64,000 nt of DNA, from NCBI RefSeq assembly GCF_003362725.1, contig NZ_QKTV01000007.1:1-64000 (forward strand), given 5' to 3'. Source of the stretch: Winogradskyella aurantiaca (lineage in GTDB: Bacteria; Bacteroidota; Bacteroidia; Flavobacteriales; Flavobacteriaceae). The translations under genes and the position numbers were made by a program. Shown one piece after another: positions 43,981-53,039 of the stretch. The notes beneath the pieces are model-generated. The model had not been told where the DNA came from and made no database searches. It saw nothing but the letters and a program-made list of their open reading frames with translations. The stretch's first letter is position 1. Each line of letters opens with the position of its first letter.

Positions 43981-44751
43981 ATTGTTATTACTCAGCAAGA
44001 GCTATACGAATTTCTAGAAAGTAAGGTAGAAGCCTACAATCATCCTAAGTTTATTGAATCCGATCCTGTTCAGGTTCCCCATTTATTTGCCAAAAAAGAA
44101 GATATTGAAATTGCAGGTTTTTTAAGTGCTACTATTGCCTGGGGCAATAGAAAAAGCATTATCAATAATGCTCTTAAAATGATGGATCTTTTGGATAGGG
44201 ATCCCTATAATTTTGTGATAAATCATGAAAAAAAAGATCTTAAACCTTTAAGTGCTTTTGTTCACAGAACTTTTAATGGTGATGATTTAAAACAGTTTGT
44301 TAATAGTCTTAAACACATTTATATCAATTATGGTGGTTTAGAGAAGGTCTTTAAAGCTCATGCTGATGAGGATTGCTTACAAATGAGTATACATCATTTT
44401 AAAAGGCAATTTTTTGAAATTCCACATTTAGAAAGAACCATGAAACATGTGTCTGATCCTTCAAAAAACTCTGCTGCCAAACGTATAAATATGTTTCTCA
44501 GATGGATGGTTCGTAATGATGCTGCTGGTGTTGATTTTGGTATTTGGAAATCCCTATCTCCATCACAATTAAGTTGTCCATTAGATGTTCATTCAGGTAA
44601 TGTTGCTCGTAAGTTAGGGCTATTGTCACGCAAGCAAAATGACGCCAAAGCTCTGAAAGAATTGGATTCTAATCTAAGAGCTTTGGATCCAATCGATCCA
44701 GTTAAGTACGATTATGCATTATTTGGTTTAGGTGTGTTTGAAGGCTTCTAA
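43981..44751 (+). CDS. TIGR02757 family protein, apparently with a non-standard start codon
   Basis: 257 codons if started at the ATT at 43981. An internal ATG at 44179 would give 190 aa, but the 66 codons before it (ITQQELYEFL ... YNHPKFIESDP ... IPHLF-type PHLFAKKED, then IEIAGFLSATIAWGNR) match the conserved N-terminus of this family, so they must be translated. In frame, a stop (43972-43974) is followed by AAT CAA ATT GTT ATT with no ATG, GTG or TTG, so the start is an ATT (43981 or 43987), or there is a sequence error. The core has a helical DNA-repair-glycosylase-like character (CPLDVHSGNVARKLGLL), and these proteins are of unknown function. Followed 35 nt later by the S10 peptidase gene. 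Confidence 0.8.
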   Translation: MVITQQELYEFLESKVEAYNHPKFIESDPVQVPHLFAKKEDIEIAGFLSATIAWGNRKSIINNALKMMDLLDRDPYNFVINHEKKDLKPLSAFVHRTFNGDDLKQFVNSLKHIYINYGGLEKVFKAHADEDCLQMSIHHFKRQFFEIPHLERTMKHVSDPSKNSAAKRINMFLRWMVRNDAAGVDFGIWKSLSPSQLSCPLDVHSGNVARKLGLLSRKQNDAKALKELDSNLRALDPIDPVKYDYALFGLGVFEGF

Positions 44752-44786
44752 GGGTTCTGTATCTTTAGACCTATAAAAAAACCAAT

Positions 44787-46274
44787 ATGACAATACGTAT
44801 TATACTTACTACACTACTTGTGAGTTTTATTTGTTCAGCCCAAAATCTTGAAATTCCAAGAGATACTGCCTTTATAAGTACCCATTCTGTAAAAATTAAA
44901 AATCAACAGATTAATTATACTGCTGAAACTGGTTTTCAGCCGGTTTGGAATAAAGATGGGATAATGACAGCCTCATTATATTACACCTACTATAAGCGTA
45001 CGAATGACGGTAAAGGTACGGACCGTCCTTTAGTATTTTCATTTAATGGTGGACCAGGTTCTGCATCCGTTTGGATGCATATCGCTTATACAGGGCCCAA
45101 GGTTTTAAATATCGATGATGAGGGATACCCAGTACAACCATATGGTGTAAAAGACAATCCAAATTCGATATTAGATATCGCTGATATTGTATATGTCAAT
45201 CCTGTAAATACGGGATATTCAAGAAAAATACCCAATGATGAGGGCAAAATGCCTGAAGACAAAGAGTTTTTTGGAATTAATGCGGATATCAGGTATTTGG
45301 CTTCATGGATGAATACCTTTGTTACGCGTCACAATCGTTGGGAGTCTCCTAAATACATTATTGGTGAAAGTTATGGTGGTACTCGTGTTATGGGTCTCTC
45401 CCATGAATTACAAAATAGCCAGTGGATGTATTTAAATGGTGTTATCATGGTATCTCCAGCCGACTATAAGGTATTAAGAGTTGGTGGCCCGGTTTCCTCT
45501 GCTTTAAATTTACCTTATTACACAGCCGCCGCATGGTATCACAACATGTTACCCAGTCCATTACAATCTAAAGACTTACTTGAAATTCTACCTGAAGCAG
45601 AAGACTTTGCTATTAATCAGCTCATACCTGCGATTTCTAAAGGTGGTTTTATTTCAGATACAGAGCGAAATCAAATTGCCGAAAAAATGAGTTATTACTC
45701 AGGTTTATCGACGGATGTCATCTTGAAACAAAATCTAGATGTTCCAAATCGGTTCTTTTGGAAAGAACTACTGAGAGATAAAACGGGGCAAACAATAGGA
45801 CGTTTAGATTCCAGGTATCTCGGGATTGATAAGGTTGAAACTGGAGGTAGTACGGATTACAATCCAGAAATTGCCTCATGGTTACACTCCTTTACACCAG
45901 CAATTAATTATTACATCCAAAATGATTTGGGCTTAAGAACTGATGTTAAGTATAATGTGTTTGGCAATGTTGGCAACTGGGACCGCACCAATGATAATGT
46001 ACGAGAGAATATGCGATTGGCAATGGCTCAGAATCCTTACCTTAAGGTATTAATCCAGTCAGGGTATTATGATGGTGCAACCACCTACTTTAATGCTAAA
46101 TATACAATGTGGCAGGTGGACCCTAGTGGAAAAATGAAAGATCGCTTTACATTTAAAGGATACAGGTCTGGGCATATGATGTATTTACGAAATGAGGATT
46201 TAATAAAGGCTAATGACGATTTAAGGGCCTTTATTAAAGCATCTGCATCTGAAGGTAAAGCTGCTAAATACTAA
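44787..46274 (+). CDS. Peptidase S10 family serine carboxypeptidase-like protein
   Basis: 495 aa. Signal peptide ending near FICSAQ. The alpha/beta-hydrolase S10 motifs are plain: oxyanion segment SFNGGPGSAS near 89-98, nucleophile GESYGG at 193-198 (Ser195), an acidic SGYYDGAT loop and the catalytic His in SGHMMYLR. A secreted or periplasmic carboxypeptidase. ATG start. Transcribed with or just after the TIGR02757 gene and ended by a strong terminator (46276-46301). Confidence 0.9.
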   Translation: MTIRIILTTLLVSFICSAQNLEIPRDTAFISTHSVKIKNQQINYTAETGFQPVWNKDGIMTASLYYTYYKRTNDGKGTDRPLVFSFNGGPGSASVWMHIAYTGPKVLNIDDEGYPVQPYGVKDNPNSILDIADIVYVNPVNTGYSRKIPNDEGKMPEDKEFFGINADIRYLASWMNTFVTRHNRWESPKYIIGESYGGTRVMGLSHELQNSQWMYLNGVIMVSPADYKVLRVGGPVSSALNLPYYTAAAWYHNMLPSPLQSKDLLEILPEAEDFAINQLIPAISKGGFISDTERNQIAEKMSYYSGLSTDVILKQNLDVPNRFFWKELLRDKTGQTIGRLDSRYLGIDKVETGGSTDYNPEIASWLHSFTPAINYYIQNDLGLRTDVKYNVFGNVGNWDRTNDNVRENMRLAMAQNPYLKVLIQSGYYDGATTYFNAKYTMWQVDPSGKMKDRFTFKGYRSGHMMYLRNEDLIKANDDLRAFIKASASEGKAAKY

Positions 46275-46275
46275 C

Positions 46276-46301
46276 AAAAAGCTTCCGTTAGGAAGCTTTT
46301 T
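46276..46301 (+). terminator. Rho-independent terminator after the S10 peptidase gene
   Basis: Perfect 11-bp stem AAAAAGCTTCC/GGAAGCTTTTT, 4-nt loop, followed by GTTTT. A symmetric A/T flanking makes it usable from both sides, for the converging M61 gene as well. Confidence 0.9.
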
Positions 46302-46319
46302 GTTTTAATAAATACAGTT

Positions 46320-48212
46320 TTAACCCTTTAACCAGGCAGTTCTAACTTTAATTTGCTCAGGAGTAGCATCGGGATTTTCTACAATTGACTGACTTACCGC
46401 CATTGGTTTTGTGAGTGTTGCTTCTAAATGTACTGGTTCTCCATTACGTTCGAGATCCATAGTAATTTCCATACCAGGTTGCCACCCAAACATTCCAGTA
46501 AGTACCTGTTGTGCGTTTTCGAGAGTTAAATCCTGACCATTTACTTTCTTAATTATATCACCAGCTTGAATGTTTTGTGATGCCCAGAACGAATTCTTAA
46601 GAGCGGTGGCAGTGAAATTTATCGTTCCTTTTTCCTGATCACCATCAAAAATTATATTCTGCCCTCCTGCAAAAATATAGTTGGTTTCGACCTCAGTTTC
46701 TCCATTTATTAAACCAACCATTTCAAAAAAGTCATTGTAGTTGATAGGAACGTCACCTTCTACGTGTGTTTTTAAAAAGTCTCCTATTGATGGATACGTC
46801 ATTGCAGTAATCTCATCTATTAATTTGTCATCTTCAAAAGGTTTAGATCTACCGTATTTCTGCGATAATTCTTTCATCAGAGTCAAAGTGCTTCTAGTTC
46901 CATTACTTTCTTTGCGCATCAAAATATCAATGCACATTCCTATGAGTGCTCCTTTCATATAAACGTTATAGTAATTATCAGCATAGGGCTCATCTAACAC
47001 GTTTTCACTCATTATTGTAAAGCTCATGGCATCATCCATATTCATGGATACTGCAATTTTACTGTTAATCTCAGCATAAAACTCCTCGGGAGTTTTTAAC
47101 CCTTCGAATACTTGAAAGTGCTGTGCAAAATATTCGGTTATACCTTCGTACATCCACAAATGCTTAGAGAATGTTGGTTGGTAATAATCAAAATAATGCA
47201 CATCTTCAGAGTGTACTGATAAGGGAGTGACGATATGGAAAAACTCATGGGCAACAACGTCAATCATTGAACTAGCAAGACCTTGTGCACTTGATGATTC
47301 TGGTAAGACTACCACTGTAGAAGTGTGATGTTCAAGGGCGCCAAATCCTTTAGGTGCCGTTTCTGAACCATCTGATAAATACAGATAAATATCATAACGT
47401 GGGGTGCTGTTGATATCGCCTAAATACGCTTTTTGAGCCTCCATCATTTTATAAACTGTTTCTTTGAGGCTGGCTGCCGTATGAACCTGATTAGGGGAAT
47501 ACACACTAAGTACTATTTTAATATCCCCAACCATAAATTCTTCAACATCCAACTTACCAAACATCATTGGATTGTCAGTAATCTCAAAATAACGCTCTGC
47601 AAAATAATTAGAGGTCATGGTCTTACCATCTTCTGATGTTGTACTGCCCTTATCCTCTAAGGCTGAAGTCCTAACATAATCGGCGGGGGCTGTTACCGAC
47701 AAGGCATATTGATTGTTTTTCAACGACTCAAAATAGCCAACAAAACCATGAAGATTTAATACATAATTATCAGGTTCGATATTGGTCCCAGCTGGAGAAA
47801 ATGGTTGCTCTCCACCGATACCACCAGAGGATTCAATGTCATATGTGTCATTTACCATGTAGATAATTTGATCGAGCTGATTAGCGTTTGAAATAACCCA
47901 AGTATTCGTATCTACTTTTTCAAAACTTAATTCGTTACCGTCATAATCTAAAGCCTTAAAGTCTTCGATATATTTCCCGAAATCACTAACAGAATAAGTG
48001 CCTTGAACAACTCTTGGTAGTCTAAAGGTTTCAGATTCTGAGTTGAAACGTCCTGGATCAACTACTACAGCGACCTTATCATCTGATGGGGTTGTTAGGT
48101 CTAACGCAACAACAATGGGATTATTAATGGCAGAATCATCTACCTTTGGTTTGGCAGGACCACAGGATTGAATTAACCACCCTGCCAATATCACTACAAT
48201 TACTTTTTTCAT
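46320..48212 (-). CDS. M61 family (glycyl aminopeptidase-like) metalloprotease with PDZ domain
   Basis: 630 aa. Lipobox near residue 17 (LIQSCG), so a lipoprotein. Beta-rich N-terminal domain, gluzincin catalytic domain with HEFFH at 322-326 and downstream Glu in WMYEGITEYF, then a C-terminal PDZ (about 535-605: FWASQNIQAGDIIKKVNGQ, GWQPGMEI). M61 enzymes trim N-terminal Gly/Ala peptides; here it likely faces the periplasm. Own promoter TAGATTTG 29 bp upstream. Confidence 0.9.
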   Translation of the reverse strand: MKKVIVVILAGWLIQSCGPAKPKVDDSAINNPIVVALDLTTPSDDKVAVVVDPGRFNSESETFRLPRVVQGTYSVSDFGKYIEDFKALDYDGNELSFEKVDTNTWVISNANQLDQIIYMVNDTYDIESSGGIGGEQPFSPAGTNIEPDNYVLNLHGFVGYFESLKNNQYALSVTAPADYVRTSALEDKGSTTSEDGKTMTSNYFAERYFEITDNPMMFGKLDVEEFMVGDIKIVLSVYSPNQVHTAASLKETVYKMMEAQKAYLGDINSTPRYDIYLYLSDGSETAPKGFGALEHHTSTVVVLPESSSAQGLASSMIDVVAHEFFHIVTPLSVHSEDVHYFDYYQPTFSKHLWMYEGITEYFAQHFQVFEGLKTPEEFYAEINSKIAVSMNMDDAMSFTIMSENVLDEPYADNYYNVYMKGALIGMCIDILMRKESNGTRSTLTLMKELSQKYGRSKPFEDDKLIDEITAMTYPSIGDFLKTHVEGDVPINYNDFFEMVGLINGETEVETNYIFAGGQNIIFDGDQEKGTINFTATALKNSFWASQNIQAGDIIKKVNGQDLTLENAQQVLTGMFGWQPGMEITMDLERNGEPVHLEATLTKPMAVSQSIVENPDATPEQIKVRTAWLKG

Positions 48213-48241
48213 ATTTATAATTAAATTTCCTAATAGACGTG

Positions 48242-48249
48242 CAAATCTA
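48242..48249 (-). promoter_or_regulatory. -7 element TAGATTTG for the M61 gene
   Basis: Reverse-strand exact TAnnTTTG, 29 bp before the ATG at 48212. No -33 TTG at standard spacing. Confidence 0.5.
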
Positions 48250-48360
48250 CAATCTGTTACGAGTCTCTTTTAAAACAATCTGTTAAATTGTAGTTCAACC
48301 ATAAAATCAACAAAAGTTAAATTTCTCAAAAGTCATAAGAAAGAATTATGAGTCATTGTC

Positions 48361-48368
48361 TATTTTTG
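48361..48368 (+). promoter_or_regulatory. -7 element TATTTTTG inside the long BatA frame
   Basis: Exact TAnnTTTG located between the ATG at 48348 and the ATG at 48387, with 18 bp to the latter. It indicates that transcription starts after 48370 and that the ATG at 48387 is the real start. Confidence 0.5.
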
Positions 48369-48386
48369 AGTTTATCAACACAGCCT

Positions 48387-50306
48387 ATGATTCAGTTTAA
48401 ACATCCAGAAGTACTTTGGGCTCTGGCATTGTTACTTATTCCTATTATCATTCACCTGTTTCATTTAAGAAGGTTTAAAAAAACACCCTTTACTAATGTT
48501 GCCCTTCTTAAGACAATCAAGATTACAACTCGAAAAAGCTCACAACTAAAAAAGTGGTTAATCTTATTGACACGTTTAGGAATGCTTAGTTGTTTAGTCC
48601 TGGCTTTTGCACAACCCTTTATTCCTAATTCTAATGAGTTTAATAAACCCGTTGAACTAGTAGTTTTTTTAGATAACTCATTTAGTATGCAGGCAAAGGG
48701 GGCTAATGGTAGTCTGCTAAATGAAGCCAAACAACAACTAATAAATTATTTACCTGAAGAAGGTATTTTTACCCTGTTCACTAATGATCGAAGCTATGAA
48801 AATGTCTCAAGATCTACCTTACAAAGAGATTTAATAGACCTTAGTTATTCTAACAACCAATTAACCTATAGTGCGGCTTTATTAAAGGCATCTCAGTATT
48901 TTTCTAAAAATGGTGATACTTCCAAATCATTTGTGATAATTTCAGATTTTCAAGACAATTTTTCAGGAAGTATTGCTAATAATGAAGAATCGGTCACTAG
49001 GCTTATCATCCTACGTCCACAAAACACCAATAATGTGGCTTTGGATTCCCTATATTTTAAAGACGATTCAGAGAACAAAGTCTTAGTGGCTAATTTGTCT
49101 AACTACGGAGTTCCTATTGATAATATGGCTATTTCCCTTTACAATAACAATGAGCTTGTTACTAAGGTATCCACCAATGTAGTTGATAAAGCAGAGGTGG
49201 AATTTAATATTAATTATCTTGAAAATTTTAAAGGGAAGCTTGATATTCTGGATAATGGCTTAAGCTTTGACAATCGTTTGTATTTCAGTATTAATAAAAA
49301 AGAAAACATCAATGTCCTTGCAATAAACGGCTCAGAAGACTTTTACCTTAGGAAAATATACACACCAGATGAATTTACTTATTCTGGTTTTGAGTTAAGT
49401 ACCTTGCCCTATAACCAAATATCTGATCAAAACCTGGTGGTCCTAAACCACCTTGAGGTTATTCCGGATGTTTTAATAAATACTCTTATTAATTTCTACA
49501 CCAATGGCGGTTCAGTTTTGGTAATTCCATCTAATAATGCCGATCTAACATCTTATAATAGTTTTTTACAACAGATTGATCAACCTTTATTGACATCATT
49601 GCAAACTGAATCAAAAAAAATGACTGATGTGTCATTTGAGCATCCTTTGATTAAAGAGGCATTTTATAGTAAAGTAACCAATTTTCAGTACCCAACATTT
49701 AAATCTAGTTTCTCAAGGAATTCAAAGCAAAATGCTGTTTATTCATTAGAAGATGGAACTAGTTTATTGGTTGGCTCCAATAGAGCATATTCGTTCTCAG
49801 CAGATATAACTAGTGACAATAGTGACTTTTTAAGTTCTCCGTTTGTTGTAACGGCTCTTTACAATATAGCTAAACTAAGTCTAAGGTCAGCAGAGCTGTA
49901 TTATCATATTGGCCCAGTTAATTCCATTGTTCTTAATGAAAAACTTAATAGTGAAGATATTATAACCTTAAATCAAGGTGATTATTCGACTATTCCAAGA
50001 CAAAGAGCTTACGGCAAATATGTGGAAATAATCACAATGGAAGAACCTGAAACCGACGGACATTATATTCTTAATTTCAAGGGAATTAATCTGAGAAACT
50101 TAAGTTACAACTACCCTAGAATTGAAAGTAGATTGGTTTATACATTACCTGAAGAAAGCGACAGGCTACAAGTATGGTCGAATCTGGAAGAAGCTATGTC
50201 TGATATAAAAAGTGCTACCGAAGTAAAGGCCTTATGGAAATGGTTTGCTATTTTTGTGCTAGTATTACTGCTTTTAGAAATGCTGATCTTAAAATATTTT
50301 AAATGA
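48387..50306 (+). CDS. BatA-domain membrane protein with von Willebrand A-like region
   Basis: 639 aa from the ATG at 48387; the frame extends to an ATG at 48348 but a -7 box lies between, and the family begins MxFKHPEVLWAL exactly as here. BatA N-terminal region: helix WALALLLIPIIIHLF, HLRRFKKTPFTNVALL, second helix LILLTRLGMLSCLVLAFAQP. Then a vWA-like domain (about 80-250, VVFLDNSFSMQAKGANG has a DxSxS metal-site pattern), a middle beta region and a C-terminal anchor WFAIFVLVLLLLEMLIL. Members of the Bat operons affect aerotolerance and envelope stress. No batB-E or MoxR neighbour here, so an isolated BatA. The next gene overlaps by 4 bp (ATGA). Confidence 0.9.
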   Translation: MIQFKHPEVLWALALLLIPIIIHLFHLRRFKKTPFTNVALLKTIKITTRKSSQLKKWLILLTRLGMLSCLVLAFAQPFIPNSNEFNKPVELVVFLDNSFSMQAKGANGSLLNEAKQQLINYLPEEGIFTLFTNDRSYENVSRSTLQRDLIDLSYSNNQLTYSAALLKASQYFSKNGDTSKSFVIISDFQDNFSGSIANNEESVTRLIILRPQNTNNVALDSLYFKDDSENKVLVANLSNYGVPIDNMAISLYNNNELVTKVSTNVVDKAEVEFNINYLENFKGKLDILDNGLSFDNRLYFSINKKENINVLAINGSEDFYLRKIYTPDEFTYSGFELSTLPYNQISDQNLVVLNHLEVIPDVLINTLINFYTNGGSVLVIPSNNADLTSYNSFLQQIDQPLLTSLQTESKKMTDVSFEHPLIKEAFYSKVTNFQYPTFKSSFSRNSKQNAVYSLEDGTSLLVGSNRAYSFSADITSDNSDFLSSPFVVTALYNIAKLSLRSAELYYHIGPVNSIVLNEKLNSEDIITLNQGDYSTIPRQRAYGKYVEIITMEEPETDGHYILNFKGINLRNLSYNYPRIESRLVYTLPEESDRLQVWSNLEEAMSDIKSATEVKALWKWFAIFVLVLLLLEMLILKYFK

Positions 50307-51562
50307 ATGCACTCCTAAAATCTGTCACAGTTGTAGACTCTAAAAGCGACTTTCATAACTCAACTGTTGACATTTTAATCGAAAACGGAATCATTAGTAA
50401 AATTTCTAAACGAATTACCAATCCCGGTAATATTCGAGAAATAAAATTAAAGAACCTCCATTGTTCACCAGGTTGGTTTGATAGTAGCGTGGCCTTTGGT
50501 GAACCAGGCTTTGAAGAACGCGAGACCCTTGAAAATGGTATTAAAACTGCAGCTTTATCGGGCTTCACAAGTATTTGTTTAAATAGCACTACGCGTCCTC
50601 AAATAGACAGTTCATCCTCGGTACGATTTATATTAGATAAAACACGTAATGCTGCAGTAAAGGTACTTCCAATGGGTTCATTAACTGTCAATAGTGATTC
50701 CGTGGATCTAGCGGAACTATATGATATGACATCTGCGGGTGCTATTGCATTCGGAGATTACAAGGTTCCTACTGATAATGCCAACCTTATGAAGATAGCA
50801 TTGCAATACGCATCTAACTTTGACGGACTTGTTTTGTCCAACGCGGTTGATTCAAGTATTAAAGGAAAAGGTGTGGTAAATGAAGAGGTTAATAGTACCA
50901 AACTGGGATTAAAGGGAATAGCAAGTCTTGCCGAAGAGCTTAGAATTGCTCGTGATCTGTTTATTCTTGAATATACCGGCGGTAAACTTCACATTCCTAC
51001 GATATCAACATCAAAATCTGTGGACCTAATAAGAGAAGCAAAACAAAAGAAGTTAGATGTAAGTTGTAGTGTTGCTATTCATAACCTCGTGCTAACAGAC
51101 GATCTTTTAAGTGATTTCAACACCAATTATAAGGTAAATCCACCTCTTAGAACATCAAGGGATTGTGAAGCTTTAATTGAAGGGTTAAAAGACGGCTCTA
51201 TAGATATGGTAACGACGGACCATTATCCTCTCGATGTTGAACATAAGAATATAGAATTTGATAATGCTACTGACGGAACAATTGGTTTAGAATCGGCCTT
51301 TGGGGTCTTAAATACTGTTTTTACCACCAAAAAGACTATTAGCTTACTCCTAAATGGCAAAAGACGATTTAATCAAAATGATAGTCATATATCTGTTGGT
51401 GAATTGGCTGACTTAAGCTTATTTGACCCTGACAAGGAATTTGAGTTCAGTGACGAACATATCTTTTCAAAATCCAAAAACAGTTGTTTCTTAGGTCATA
51501 AGCTTAAAGGTAAAGTTTATGGTATTATTGCCAATAATCAAGTAGTATTAAAGAATGACTAA
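50303..51562 (+). CDS. Dihydroorotase-like pseudoenzyme (PyrC paralogue)
   Basis: 419 aa, aligned over its full length with class I dihydroorotases (PGWFD..., GVVNEEV, LGLKGIA, NPPLRTSRDCEALIEGLKDGSIDMV). The catalytic residues are nearly all gone: HxH of the DxHxHxREPG signature is FDSSVAFGEPG (both His and the Arg lost), HCED has become NAVD, the His of HIxHxST is Thr (HIPTIST), and PHHL is IHNL. Only the Asp in TTDHYP remains. So it cannot bind the binuclear zinc centre. Such PyrC-prime proteins serve as structural partners of aspartate transcarbamoylase in other bacteria; a moonlighting role is likely. Overlaps the BatA stop by 4 bp and the next gene by 8 bp. Confidence 0.9.
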   Translation: MNALLKSVTVVDSKSDFHNSTVDILIENGIISKISKRITNPGNIREIKLKNLHCSPGWFDSSVAFGEPGFEERETLENGIKTAALSGFTSICLNSTTRPQIDSSSSVRFILDKTRNAAVKVLPMGSLTVNSDSVDLAELYDMTSAGAIAFGDYKVPTDNANLMKIALQYASNFDGLVLSNAVDSSIKGKGVVNEEVNSTKLGLKGIASLAEELRIARDLFILEYTGGKLHIPTISTSKSVDLIREAKQKKLDVSCSVAIHNLVLTDDLLSDFNTNYKVNPPLRTSRDCEALIEGLKDGSIDMVTTDHYPLDVEHKNIEFDNATDGTIGLESAFGVLNTVFTTKKTISLLLNGKRRFNQNDSHISVGELADLSLFDPDKEFEFSDEHIFSKSKNSCFLGHKLKGKVYGIIANNQVVLKND

Positions 51563-51887
51563 TCAAGAAGTAAAAGACGGGAAGACTTACGCCTGTATTG
51601 CTTATTTAACCTTGTTCGGTACACTTATCGCGTTTTTTATGAATCAGGAAAGACGCAACACCTTTACATCCTATCATATTAGACAAGCCCTTGGGTTAGG
51701 ATTGTCGTACATAATTATTGCTTATATGATTGGTGGATTTGATAGTTGGAATGTAACTACCGCATTCTGGATAGTTTTTCTAGGGCTTTACATTTTTGGC
51801 ATTATAGACGCTTTTAATGGTAAGACCACTACTATACCTGGTATTGGGCCTTTATTTCAAAAACTATTTAAATCCATTGGGCAGTAA
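51555..51887 (+). CDS. Small multi-span membrane protein (DUF4870/Tic20-like)
   Basis: 110 aa. Hydrophobic segments around 12-28 (IAYLTLFGTLIAFFM), 43-60 (ALGLGLSYIIIAYMI) and 68-85 (FWIVFLGLYIFGIID). The order 'MNQERRNTFTSYHIRQALGL' is shared with DUF4870/Tic20-type bacterial membrane proteins (SFHARQA pattern). No activity known. The ATG lies in the 3' end of the dihydroorotase-like gene (8-bp overlap), and its stop abuts the esterase start (TAAATG), so four genes 48387-52535 form a tight operon. Confidence 0.75.
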   Translation: MTNQEVKDGKTYACIAYLTLFGTLIAFFMNQERRNTFTSYHIRQALGLGLSYIIIAYMIGGFDSWNVTTAFWIVFLGLYIFGIIDAFNGKTTTIPGIGPLFQKLFKSIGQ

Positions 51888-52535
51888 ATGCAATTTGTTC
51901 TAGACCACCTCCAACGCCCTTCGACTCTTTCAGACAATGCACCTTTATTGATCATGTGTCATGGATATGGCAGTGATGAGAATGATTTGTTTTCTTTTGC
52001 CTCGGAATTACCGGACGAACTATTTATTATATCACTTAAAGCACCCTACCCATTGCAACCCTACGGAAATGCCTGGTACGCCATTAATTTTGATGCCGAG
52101 CAAGGTAAATGGAGTAATAATGAACAAGCAATAAAATCCCGTGATCTAATAGCACAATTTATTGATCAAGCATGTGAATTTTATCCCATAAATAGTGATA
52201 ATATAACACTTCTTGGATTTAGCCAGGGCACCATTTTAAGTCTGGCCGTGGCATTATCTTATCCTCAATTGATAAAAAATGTTGTTGGTCTTAGTGGTTA
52301 TGTAAATCCAGATATTATAAATGTAAGTGATTCTATCAATCATTATGAACATCTTCAAGTGTACAGTTCACATGGTAGCGCAGATCAGGTGATTCCCGTT
52401 GAATGGGCACGAAAAACACCAAATTTCCTTAATAAACTGAGTATTAAAAATGAATACAAAGAATATCCAGTAGGACATGGTGTAGCACCACAAAATTTCT
52501 TTGATTTCAAGAATTGGCTTTTATCGAGAATCTGA
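51888..52535 (+). CDS. Alpha/beta-hydrolase esterase (phospholipase/carboxylesterase family)
   Basis: 215 aa. Family of short-chain carboxylesterases/lysophospholipases: N-terminal CHGYGSDENDL oxyanion loop, nucleophile GFSQG at 110-114 (Ser112), acid Asp166 in SSHGSADQVIP and His197 in GHGV. Cytoplasmic hydrolysis of ester or thioester substrates. No signal peptide. Starts immediately after the preceding stop codon; its own stop directly abuts the stop of the convergent gene at 52536. Confidence 0.92.
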   Translation: MQFVLDHLQRPSTLSDNAPLLIMCHGYGSDENDLFSFASELPDELFIISLKAPYPLQPYGNAWYAINFDAEQGKWSNNEQAIKSRDLIAQFIDQACEFYPINSDNITLLGFSQGTILSLAVALSYPQLIKNVVGLSGYVNPDIINVSDSINHYEHLQVYSSHGSADQVIPVEWARKTPNFLNKLSIKNEYKEYPVGHGVAPQNFFDFKNWLLSRI

Positions 52536-53039
52536 TTAATACCTTGGAAACATCAGATAATCTGAAAGCTTAAAGCTAATACTATCCTTCGATACCACAT
52601 TGTAGTTCAAGAATATCTCACCCGTGTATTGACCATCTGTGTAATCTGCAATGATCCAGCGGTGATTTAGAATTCTTGCTTTATTGATTAATATAGGTCT
52701 ATCGGTCATAGAAACATATGGTATTAATGGGTGCTCCTCACCCTTGTAGACATTTGTAGCATAGAGCGCATCAAATATGGCAGCCTCTAAAGAATCGACC
52801 CGATAGTCCTGACGTTCGAAATAATACATGGCCTCCTCATTTTTGGAGAATTTGAAATAAGAGAGATCAAAATTATCATCATTTAGGCTCAAATTAATAG
52901 AGTCTTGAAGACTGACCTTTTGTTTCAAGTCTTGGATATCTGTCTCGTATTTTTCAATGATTTTTTTAGAATTCACATATTGAAATACGACAGTTAACAA
53001 TGCAAATAGAAATAGATATAAAAATAGGTGTCTTTTCAT
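52536..53039 (-). CDS. Membrane-anchored hypothetical protein (167 aa)
   Basis: N-terminal hydrophobic anchor (about 4-22, LFLYLFLFALLTVVFQYV), a short coiled coil (26-50, KIIEKYETDIQDLKQKV), then a soluble domain with YFERQDYRVDSLEAAIFDALY and WIIADYTDGQYTGEIFLNYNV near the end. No family recognised; the database label hydrolase, sometimes given, has no visible catalytic motif. Its ATG abuts the stop of the MBL-fold gene (53040), so they are co-translated. Confidence 0.75.
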   Translation of the reverse strand: MKRHLFLYLFLFALLTVVFQYVNSKKIIEKYETDIQDLKQKVSLQDSINLSLNDDNFDLSYFKFSKNEEAMYYFERQDYRVDSLEAAIFDALYATNVYKGEEHPLIPYVSMTDRPILINKARILNHRWIIADYTDGQYTGEIFLNYNVVSKDSISFKLSDYLMFPRY

